Virus record (IMG/VR): IMGVR_UViG_3300034631_000063
Coordinates: 1 to 47,185 of that record
Length of the DNA: 47,185 nt
Source of the DNA: a virus
Reading direction: 5' to 3' (one strand)
In this document: one piece after another, positions 7,587 through 12,722 of the stretch
Numbering within the stretch: the stretch's first letter is position 1
Layout of the letters: each line of letters opens with the position of its first letter
The notes under the pieces: model-generated
What the model was told of the DNA's origin: nothing
Databases searched by the model: none
The model's input: only the letters and a program-made list of their open reading frames with translations
Made by a program: the position numbers and the translations under genes

Positions 7587-7934
7587 CTATTCGCCGACGG
7601 CATCCTGGCGGGCGGGCACCGGGCGCGGGCCGTCGAACATGTCGTGCTGGCGGGGATGCTGGGTGGAGAGGACGCCGTCCTCGGTCACCCAGAGCACCGT
7701 CGAGCGGCGCTCTTCCTTCGGCCGCTTCGAGGTCAGCTCGGTGGAGATCGTCACCATGCCCGCCTCGACCTTGAGGTTGAGCGCCACCTTGACGTTGCCG
7801 GTCGCCTTGCCCTTCGGCCCGGCGGCTTCGTTGAGCGCCACCAGCGTCTCGGTCAGCTCGCGCTTCATCGACTCGGCGAACTCGCCATCCTCGAGGAAGC
7901 CGATCAGGGCCTGCGGTTCGCGGATCAGTTTCAC
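7587..7934 (-). CDS. Hypothetical phage protein, DUF2303 neighbour
   Basis: 115 residues. It contains FAESMKRELTETLVALNEAAGPKGKATGNV, then alternating strands KVALNLKVEAGMVTISTELTSKRP and STVLWVTEDGVLSTQHPRQ. The pattern of one helix followed by a beta meander, next to DUF2303, is familiar from other alphaproteobacterial prophages, but I know no function. The start overlaps the HD-hydrolase stop by 4 bp. The C-terminal MFDGPRPVPARQDAVGE is likely disordered. Confidence 0.6.
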   Translation of the reverse strand: MKLIREPQALIGFLEDGEFAESMKRELTETLVALNEAAGPKGKATGNVKVALNLKVEAGMVTISTELTSKRPKEERRSTVLWVTEDGVLSTQHPRQHDMFDGPRPVPARQDAVGE

Positions 7935-8650
7935 GCTGCGTCTCCTTCGAGGATGCGCCCGGCGGCCGTGGCGGCGGAGGGGCAGAGGCGGTCAAGGGTG
8001 AGGATGAATCGCTCGGCGCTCTGGCCGACCGGCCAGGGCGTGATCCGGCGGCGGCGCAGCTTCAGGGGCCTAGCTTCGTCTGCCCCGTCCTTAAGCAGCG
8101 CTTCGCTCGCTGACGGGGACCCCGTGCCTGCTCCACGTTTGAGCGGCAGCATCAGGTCGCGGCGCTCGGTCTTGAGCGCGCGGACGTCGAAGAGCTTGAC
8201 GATCGCCCGGCCGCGATCGTCGATCGGCGGCAGGCCGGCGGCGCGGTGGATCGCCGCGTCGATCCGCTCCTCGATCCGCCGCCGCAGGGCCCGCCAGCGG
8301 GCGATCTGCGCCTCGACGATCTGGTCGGGCACGCCCGCTTCTGCGGCGGCGGTGACAAGCTCGGCCTCGAACGCGGCCTTGGCCGGGCTCGGCGTGTCGC
8401 CGAGATAGGCCTCGTGCGCGTCATGCAGCAGGCACCAGGCGGCGAGCGTCGGGTCGCCCGTCTCGTCCTCGCAGGCCTCGGCCATCAGCACCGAGTGCTG
8501 CGCGACGGAAAAGGGCGTGGCGGTCTGTCCGGCATAGCGGGCGATCTGCGCCAGGGCGTGGGCGATCTCGCTGTAGAGATGCTGCGGCTCGACGACGGGC
8601 GCGGCGAACTCCAGCGCCCGGCCGGTGACGGTCTGGCACCAAGCGGTCAT
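7931..8650 (-). CDS. HD-domain phosphohydrolase (YfbR-like), with hairpin-repeat insertion
   Basis: 239 residues. HD-domain metal ligands are visible: His52 in VAQHSVLMA, His76-Asp77 in CLLHDAHEAYLGD, and Asp155 in KLFDVRALKTERRDL. This is the arrangement of YfbR-like 5'-deoxynucleotidases, so it may adjust nucleotide pools during infection (inferred from family). Residues about 175-192 (TGSPSASEALLKDGADEA) are encoded by the hairpin repeat at 8079-8124 and lie between the conserved TERRDLMLP and ITPWP segments, probably a surface loop. The stop overlaps 7587-7934 and the start overlaps the DUF4031 gene, both by 4 bp. Confidence 0.85.
   Translation of the reverse strand: MTAWCQTVTGRALEFAAPVVEPQHLYSEIAHALAQIARYAGQTATPFSVAQHSVLMAEACEDETGDPTLAAWCLLHDAHEAYLGDTPSPAKAAFEAELVTAAAEAGVPDQIVEAQIARWRALRRRIEERIDAAIHRAAGLPPIDDRGRAIVKLFDVRALKTERRDLMLPLKRGAGTGSPSASEALLKDGADEARPLKLRRRRITPWPVGQSAERFILTLDRLCPSAATAAGRILEGDAA
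8079..8124 (+). repeat. Dispersed hairpin repeat, copy 2
   Basis: 46 bp beginning TCTGCCCCGTCCTTAAGC and ending GCTGACGGGGACCCCG. CCCCGTC pairs with GACGGGG, with AGCG/CGCT in the inner stem. It is inserted in frame in the HD hydrolase gene, on the opposite strand to the repeat's reading direction. Four extra bases (TTCG) before the element are shared with copy 1. Confidence 0.8.
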
Positions 8651-8919
8651 GGGCGGGACTCCGGCTTTTCCAGGCGCTGCGCCAAGAGCTCCCCGACCTC
8701 GCTGCGCGTGATCTCCCTCGCGCCCGCCTTAACGGCGAGCGCGCGCTTCGATAGGGCGATGTCGAAGTGCTCGCGGTGTGTCCCGGCGTGCTGCAGCCAC
8801 CGTCGGGAGACGCCGATGCGGTCCGCCATGGCCAGCAATTCGTCGGACGTGTCCGCGAACATGTGACACATGACCATCCGGCCGAACCGCGCCCGCATAT
8901 CGTCGACGTAGACGGTCAC
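8647..8919 (-). CDS. DUF4031 domain protein
   Basis: 90 residues, starting at a GTG (8917-8919) that overlaps the TGA of the preceding gene. The N-terminus MTVYVDDMRARFGRMVMCHM, followed by the segment SDELLAMADRIGVSRRWLQHAG and then HFDIALSKRALAVKAGAREI, is the full DUF4031 pattern. This is a short single-domain family of unknown biochemistry in phages and actinobacterial and proteobacterial genomes. It is in the nucleotide/DNA-metabolism part of the left operon, next to the HD hydrolase. Confidence 0.85.
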   Translation of the reverse strand: MTVYVDDMRARFGRMVMCHMFADTSDELLAMADRIGVSRRWLQHAGTHREHFDIALSKRALAVKAGAREITRSEVGELLAQRLEKPESRP

Positions 8920-9089
8920 GGCTGCCCTCCGGACTTGTCGACCTTGATCTTGCGGATGGTGCGGTCGGGATGGCGGCGCAGCGCCTCGGCGCGGGCGTCA
9001 TCGGCGCTCGCGGCCACGACCGGCGCGGACGAAGCCGCGCCGGCAACGGGGTCGAAATGGACGCGGAAGGGGGTGAGCTTGGCGGACAT
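8916..9089 (-). CDS. Short hypothetical phage protein (57 aa)
   Basis: The frame starts at an ATG (9087-9089) and ends in a TGA overlapping the DUF4031 GTG. The product begins MSAKLTPFRVHFDPVAG and continues with AASADDARAEALRRHPDRTIRKIKV. It reads like a small beta-alpha-beta protein with a short basic end. Support comes from the precise ATGA/GTGA overlaps with both neighbours, which fill the operon without gaps. No function can be assigned. Confidence 0.6.
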   Translation of the reverse strand: MSAKLTPFRVHFDPVAGAASSAPVVAASADDARAEALRRHPDRTIRKIKVDKSGGQP

Positions 9090-9202
9090 CAGGCGCCCCC
9101 GACGATCTCCGCCGCGACGATTAGCGTGGCGACGAAGCCGGAGATCACGGTGAGTTCCAGCAGGGCCCGGGCGCCGTCGCGGAGGAGGGCAAGAGTTGTC
9201 AT
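9089..9202 (-). CDS. Very small single-span membrane protein (37 aa)
   Basis: The ATG is at 9200-9202; the TGA overlaps the next ATG. The sequence starts MTTLALLRDGARALLEL and continues TVISGFVATLIVAAEIV, giving a hydrophobic stretch at about residues 14-34 long enough to cross the membrane once. Such mini-proteins are easily missed. Placement between two coupled genes supports it; function is unknown. Confidence 0.5.
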   Translation of the reverse strand: MTTLALLRDGARALLELTVISGFVATLIVAAEIVGGA

Positions 9203-9207
9203 GGCCG

Positions 9208-9549
9208 TCACCCGATCATCATGGTGACGGTCTCGCCGCGCTTTCGCCCGACCTGCCGGGCCCGCTTAAGGACCGCGCTCGCGAAGTCTGCCGCCTGTTG
9301 CGGTGTCATTCCGAGCCAGTGAACAGGGGTGCCGAAGTCGATCACCACCTTGCCGTTCGCCTCTCCGATGGCGAACTGGATCGCGCCTTCGTCTTCCGGC
9401 GAGCTCTTCTGCTCGACATGTTCGCCGAGCGCGCCGCGAAAGCTCGCCGTGTTCAGCAGGTCGCGCATCAGTTCGCGGCGCTTCTGAAAGTCCGGCTTGC
9501 TCGGATCGTTGAAACCTTCGAACGGGCTCTCTCCGAGGTGATTTGCCAT
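9208..9549 (-). CDS. Hypothetical phage protein
   Basis: 113 residues, not recognised. It contains SPFEGFNDPSKPDFQKRRELMRDLLNTASFRGAL and AIQFAIGEANGKVVIDFGTPVHWLGMTPQQAADFASAVLKRAR. The second half predicts two strands and a helix with a 'lgmtp-qA--fA--l-krA' pattern seen in several small rhizobial phage proteins. The start overlaps the stop of the gene upstream by 1 bp. Confidence 0.6.
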   Translation of the reverse strand: MANHLGESPFEGFNDPSKPDFQKRRELMRDLLNTASFRGALGEHVEQKSSPEDEGAIQFAIGEANGKVVIDFGTPVHWLGMTPQQAADFASAVLKRARQVGRKRGETVTMMIG

Positions 9550-9809
9550 CAGATCGGCCTCCGCTTGCCGGAGCGGATGCCCGCCAGCTGGCGCGCGGCG
9601 TCGCCGTGCCTGGCGAGGTCGTGGGGCGTCCAGCCGCAGCCGATCAGGTCGGCGTCGGTGCAGTTGCCCTCGAGGCCGCCGGCGATGTCGATCATGTCGG
9701 CGGCCATCGCCTCGACGGGATCTTCGGTCCTGCCGTAAAGCAGATTGCCGGCGCGGACCTGGTCGCGCGCCGCGATCTCCTGCGGCGTCATGGAGCGTGT
9801 CTGGATCAT
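9549..9809 (-). CDS. Hypothetical phage protein
   Basis: 86 residues, beginning MIQTRSMTPQEIAARDQV and containing IDIAGGLEGNCTDADLIGCGWTPHDLARHGDAARQLA. The C-terminal 35 residues look like a small helical domain of unknown function that recurs in alphaproteobacterial prophages. No catalytic motif is evident. It is the second gene of the leftward early transcript. Confidence 0.6.
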   Translation of the reverse strand: MIQTRSMTPQEIAARDQVRAGNLLYGRTEDPVEAMAADMIDIAGGLEGNCTDADLIGCGWTPHDLARHGDAARQLAGIRSGKRRPI

Positions 9810-9820
9810 GAGAAAATCCC

Positions 9821-10216
9821 TCAGTTGAGGATGACCGCCAGCCAGCCGAGACCGAGGCCGACGGCGACGGAGGCGAGCGAGGCGAGGACGATGATGACGG
9901 CCGTCATGAGGGCGTCGACCGGATCACGGGTCGAGATCACGAAGAACGGGCCGGAGGCGGGGAGCTCGTCGGGCAGGTCGATCGGCAGGGGCGCGTCTGG
10001 CACCGACCAGTCGACGCCGCGCAGCCGCGCGGAGAGTTCGGCCGCGTCGGCATCGAAGAAGATGTCGGCCGCCGCCCCGGGAGGAGGTGGGACGACGACC
10101 GACGATCCGTCGGCGCAGGGAGGACGACCGGCGGACATGCCGCCACGACCGGGAGGAGGCGGTGCGGCGACGGCGGTGCGCGATAGCGCGATCTGGGAAA
10201 GGGGTGCGGAACGCAT
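9821..10216 (-). CDS. Hypothetical membrane protein, first gene of the leftward early operon
   Basis: 131 residues from the ATG at 10214-10216, preferred over the ATG at 10226-10228 because GGGAG lies five bases upstream. The N-terminal half is Pro/Gly-rich and probably disordered. A C-terminal hydrophobic segment (ALMTAVIIVLASLASVAVG, then LGLGWLAVIL) gives one transmembrane span. It is the first gene behind the operator-controlled promoter at 10250-10276, a position often held by antirepressor, superinfection-exclusion or N-like genes. The sequence itself does not identify which. Confidence 0.55.
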   Translation of the reverse strand: MRSAPLSQIALSRTAVAAPPPPGRGGMSAGRPPCADGSSVVVPPPPGAAADIFFDADAAELSARLRGVDWSVPDAPLPIDLPDELPASGPFFVISTRDPVDALMTAVIIVLASLASVAVGLGLGWLAVILN

Positions 10217-10249
10217 GAAAGCTCCCATCGGGGTTCGATGAGAGCGGAG

Positions 10250-10276
10250 GCTATACCGGTTATTTTACCGGGTCAA
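10250..10276 (-). promoter_or_regulatory. Leftward early promoter PL
   Basis: On the minus strand, TTGACC (10271-10276) is a good -35 box and TATAGC (10250-10255) a good -10 box. They are 15 bp apart; a 17 bp alternative -10, TAGCCT, is offset by two bases. The spacer contains the operator CGGTAAAATAACCG, so repressor bound there would block RNA polymerase. It lies about 35 bp upstream of the first gene of the left operon. Confidence 0.65.
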
Positions 10277-10298
10277 TCCTGATGCGGTGAAAAAACCG
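10257..10298. promoter_or_regulatory. Left operator region OL with two CGGT-N6-ACCG sites
   Basis: Sites at 10257-10270 (CGGTTATTTTACCG) and 10285-10298 (CGGTGAAAAAACCG), 28 bp centre to centre. Both have perfect 4 bp arms and a 6 bp AT-rich spacer. They lie between the repressor stop and the leftward operon; the first is inside PL. Three more sites of the same form flank the repressor start. Confidence 0.75.
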
Positions 10299-10305
10299 GA
10301 TACCT

Positions 10306-11064
10306 TCAGACGCCGAAGAGTTCGTTTAGCGTCAGGACGCGATGCACCGCGTGGACGTAGCGAAGTTCGAAGCGAATCTCTGAGGCCGGTTGAAGCTTGG
10401 CGACCACCACGTGCTCCGACGTACGGCGCAGATAATGCGCGATGAAGGCTTCCATTCCCAGATGCTCGCCGTAGCGCGCCTGCACCACGACGGAGTCTCC
10501 CAGTCGTGCCGGCTTGTGCGGATGCACCATGCGCAGATCGCCTGCCTTGTGCTCCGGGCTCATCGAGTTGCCAGTGACGTAGAATGCATAGGCATCCGGG
10601 ACCGAGAGAAGCGCCGGCGGGCGCCGGACATACTCGACGACACGACTTTCCAGTTCGAAGGCCCCTTCGTGCCGAACCGCGAGTGAGCCGGCGGCAGTCC
10701 CGTATACCGGCAGATCCTGCGGCATGGCCGCGCGCAGCGCCTCGAGATTGAACGCTGCGACTGGTTCAATCTCCTGCGCTGCCGTCTTGCCATCGCCGTT
10801 CCGGCTCTCTGTTCGCGTCTCGGCGGATGGCGTCAACTCCTCCGGACCGGTGCCATCCGCAAGCCACTCGACACTCGTGCGCAAAACTGGTGCCAGGGCG
10901 GAAAGAGAGCGGGAGTTCAGGCCGGGATTACGCCCTTGTGCCGCCATCCGTCTCAGGTTCCGGATGGCATCCTCGCTCAACCCGGCTGCCCGCGAAGCGC
11001 CGGACGCTGACTGTCCGGTGGCCTTCAGGCGTTGCTCGATGCGGGTGAGAAGTAGGCTTTCCAT
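10306..11064 (-). CDS. S24/LexA-family phage repressor (CI/C2 type)
   Basis: 252 residues from the ATG at 11062-11064. The N-terminal HTH (about 5-68) has SASGASRAAGLSEDAIRNL, then a linker (70-115) and an S24 domain with the cleavage-type dipeptide Ala125-Gly126 in VYGTAAGS and Ser167 in TGNSMSP. The position that aligns with the catalytic Lys of lambda CI (before 'LIR') is His210-Tyr211 in IAHYLRRTS, so self-cleavage is doubtful. It should bind the CGGT-N6-ACCG sites on both sides of the gene and maintain lysogeny. An operator ends only 5 bp upstream of the ATG and no Shine-Dalgarno is evident. A longer upstream frame is rejected because it reads through all three right operators. Confidence 0.9.
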   Translation of the reverse strand: MESLLLTRIEQRLKATGQSASGASRAAGLSEDAIRNLRRMAAQGRNPGLNSRSLSALAPVLRTSVEWLADGTGPEELTPSAETRTESRNGDGKTAAQEIEPVAAFNLEALRAAMPQDLPVYGTAAGSLAVRHEGAFELESRVVEYVRRPPALLSVPDAYAFYVTGNSMSPEHKAGDLRMVHPHKPARLGDSVVVQARYGEHLGMEAFIAHYLRRTSEHVVVAKLQPASEIRFELRYVHAVHRVLTLNELFGV

Positions 11065-11068
11065 AGCC

Positions 11069-11140
11069 CGGTAGGATAACCGCAGGCAACTGGTGGCGGT
11101 ATCGGTAATTCCACCGTTGACGAGACCGGTAGAATAACCG
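11069..11140. promoter_or_regulatory. Right operator region OR with three CGGT-N6-ACCG sites
   Basis: Sites at 11069-11082 (CGGTAGGATAACCG), 11103-11116 (CGGTAATTCCACCG) and 11127-11140 (CGGTAGAATAACCG), spaced 34 and 24 bp centre to centre. Two of the three share A-x-x-ATA in the spacer. They fill the divergent gap between the repressor and the Cro-position gene. The rightmost lies in the PR spacer and the leftmost touches the repressor's translation start. Confidence 0.8.
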
Positions 11141-11145
11141 ATGCT
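11117..11145 (+). promoter_or_regulatory. Rightward early promoter PR
   Basis: TTGACG (11117-11122) is a strong -35 match. With a 17 bp spacer, the -10 candidate is GATGCT (11140-11145), a weak match. The operator 11127-11140 covers the spacer. Transcription would begin near 11151-11153, almost at the ATG of the first right-arm gene, so that message may be leaderless. Confidence 0.5.
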
Positions 11146-11152
11146 ATCCGAC

Positions 11153-11524
11153 ATGATGGCGATCAACGACATTCTCGCATTGGCCGACCGCTATGGCACG
11201 GCGAACGACCTCACCCGGCGGCAGGTCAGCTGGCGGGTGTTCAACGACACCAACAAGCTCGACGCGCTCTTCGACGGCGGGGACCTCACGACCCGGCGCT
11301 ACAGCGCAGCGCTCGACTTCTTCTCCGGCAACTGGCCGGACGGGGTGGAGTGGCCCGAGGGCATCGCCCGCCCGGCACCGGACCATGCGGAGGCCGGGCC
11401 TGACATCATTGGCGGGAAGGTTGCTGCGGTTGCTCATGATGGCGAAACTGCGGCAAGCGGCAGCAGCGGTCATGTGAATTCCAGCGCCGCTTCATCACAC
11501 GATGCGCCGGAACTGGTGCGATGA
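11153..11524 (+). CDS. Cro-position early phage protein
   Basis: 123 residues from the ATG at 11153; ATGs at 11141 and 11156 are alternatives. 11141 would lie at or before the predicted transcription start and is disfavoured. It begins MMAINDILALADRYGTANDL and contains RRQVSWRVFNDTNKLDALFDGGDLTTRRYSAALDFFSGNWPDG, a small helical domain I recall as common beside repressors in rhizobial prophages. The C-terminal 45 residues are low-complexity Ala/Ser/Gly. A Cro-like role in switching the immunity region is inferred from position, not from a clear HTH match. Its stop overlaps the next ATG by 4 bp. Confidence 0.6.
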   Translation: MMAINDILALADRYGTANDLTRRQVSWRVFNDTNKLDALFDGGDLTTRRYSAALDFFSGNWPDGVEWPEGIARPAPDHAEAGPDIIGGKVAAVAHDGETAASGSSGHVNSSAASSHDAPELVR

Positions 11525-11967
11525 GTCGGGAGCCACGAAAGCTCACACCCGACGAGATGGCGCTGAAGGTCACGACCGCGGCGCTGATAGAGGCATGCGG
11601 CGGACCCGTTGCCTGCGCCAGCGTTCTCGACTGCGCGCAGTCGCTGATCTCGGCCTACGGCTCCCAGACGTATCCTGACCGGTTCATGCCGATCGCCATC
11701 GTGATGCGGCTCGAGCGGCTGTGCGGCCGTCCGATCGTGTCACGCTGGCTGACCGACCGGCATCGCGTAGAAGCGCCGGACCCGCTTCCGTTGGCGATGG
11801 ACGACGTCGCCCGGATCGCGGTCGAGAGCGGCGAAGCCTGCGCGGCGATCCGCGATGCCCTCGTCGACGGCCGCATCGACGCCGCAGAGCGGCTGCGCAT
11901 CCGTCGCGAGATTGGGCAGGCGCAAGCGGTGTTCTCGGACATCCTGACCAAGGTCGAGCAGCCATGA
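11521..11967 (+). CDS. CII-like phage regulatory protein
   Basis: 148 residues. Residues about 18-75 (TTAALIEACGGPVACASVLD, then QSLISAYGSQTYPDRFMPIAIVMRLERLCGRPIV) follow the pattern of CP76/CII-type phage regulators: a helix-turn-helix that places a second helix on 'S-l-S-Y---' and then '-fMP-dvi--LE---G-P-v'. The C-terminal part is helical (EACAAIRDALVDGRIDAAERLRIRREI). It probably acts in the lysis-lysogeny choice or early gene control. It sits in the classical cII position, two genes after the repressor, with 4 bp overlaps on both sides. Confidence 0.7.
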   Translation: MSREPRKLTPDEMALKVTTAALIEACGGPVACASVLDCAQSLISAYGSQTYPDRFMPIAIVMRLERLCGRPIVSRWLTDRHRVEAPDPLPLAMDDVARIAVESGEACAAIRDALVDGRIDAAERLRIRREIGQAQAVFSDILTKVEQP

Positions 11968-12722
11968 GCGGGCGCCGGACTGAGGAAAGCGCCGCCCGGA
12001 TTGAGCAGGCGGCCATGCTCTGGGCGCAGGACAAGTCGCATGTCGAGATGGCCGCAGCGCTGGGGATAAGCCGCAGCGCGGTGGCGATGATGATCTCCCG
12101 GAACCGGGAGCGCTTTCCGGAGCGGCCCGATCTCCATGCCGCCGAGCGGCAGCGGCGGATCGACCTCGTCCTGCCGCTCTGGCCGACGGGAATGTCGGTC
12201 GTCGATATCGCCGACAAGACCAAGCTGCCGCGCGACGCCGTCTACTCAATCACGAAGACGCGCCGCGACCTCTTCCCGCCGCGGGGGAGGGTGACAAGCC
12301 GGCCACGGAAAGTGTCTGCCCCGTCCTTAAGCGGCAAGCCGCTGACGGGGACCCCGTCTGCCCCGCCCTCAAGCTTCTCGCTTCGCTCCGTCGCTGGCGG
12401 AGGCCCCGGGTCTGCCCCTCCCGAATTTCCGGAAGAGGGCGCGTTGCGTGTATCGCGCATCGCCGCCGCCTTCCGGCCTTTGGCCGGCGCGAAGCCGGCA
12501 GCGCTCTGGCAGGCCTGTGGCTGCAAATGGCCGGTGCATGCCGACGAAACCGACCCGCTGACGACGCCGACGCTGCTCGTCTGCAATGCCGCGCCAATGA
12601 TCAGGGGCCGCACGGCGGGCGGGCAGGCGGTTCTCTCGCCCTATTGCCCGGCGCATCAGGCGATGGCGAGCGGCGAGGCCGAGTGGCGCGCGGCGCGGGC
12701 GAAAGAGAGGCGGGCGGCATGA
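11964..12722 (+). CDS. GcrA-like regulator with N-terminal HTH repeats and hairpin-repeat linker
   Basis: 252 residues. Residues 15-48 (EMAAALGISRSAVAMMISR) and 66-98 (MSVVDIADKTKLPRDAVYS) are two related HTH units of the GcrA/homeodomain-like type. The C-terminal 70 residues carry the GcrA-type Cys/His signature: CGCKWPV at 185-191, LVCNAAP around Cys207, and YCPAHQ at 227-232. GcrA in alphaproteobacteria works with sigma70 at methylated promoters, so a phage copy could redirect transcription according to DNA methylation (inference). Residues 118-149 come from tandem hairpin-repeat copies and separate the two halves. The DNA methyltransferase follows directly with a 4 bp overlap. Confidence 0.75.
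   Translation: MSGRRTEESAARIEQAAMLWAQDKSHVEMAAALGISRSAVAMMISRNRERFPERPDLHAAERQRRIDLVLPLWPTGMSVVDIADKTKLPRDAVYSITKTRRDLFPPRGRVTSRPRKVSAPSLSGKPLTGTPSAPPSSFSLRSVAGGGPGSAPPEFPEEGALRVSRIAAAFRPLAGAKPAALWQACGCKWPVHADETDPLTTPTLLVCNAAPMIRGRTAGGQAVLSPYCPAHQAMASGEAEWRAARAKERRAA
12315..12356 (+). repeat. Dispersed hairpin repeat, copy 3
   Basis: 42 bp, the most compact copy. CCCCGTC pairs with GACGGGG and AGCGGC pairs with GCCGCT around a 2-nt loop, with only the CTTA bulge unpaired. It ends ACCCCG and runs straight into copy 4. It is in frame in the linker of the GcrA-like gene, here on the coding strand. Confidence 0.85.
12357..12408 (+). repeat. Dispersed hairpin repeat, copy 4 (tandem with copy 3)
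   Basis: Begins TCTGCCCCGCCCTCAAGC and ends GCTGGCGGAGGCCCCG; the outer stem is CCCCGCC with a slightly decayed partner. A third TCTGCCCC start follows at 12411 but its hairpin is not of this type, so it may be a remnant of another unit. Confidence 0.7.
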
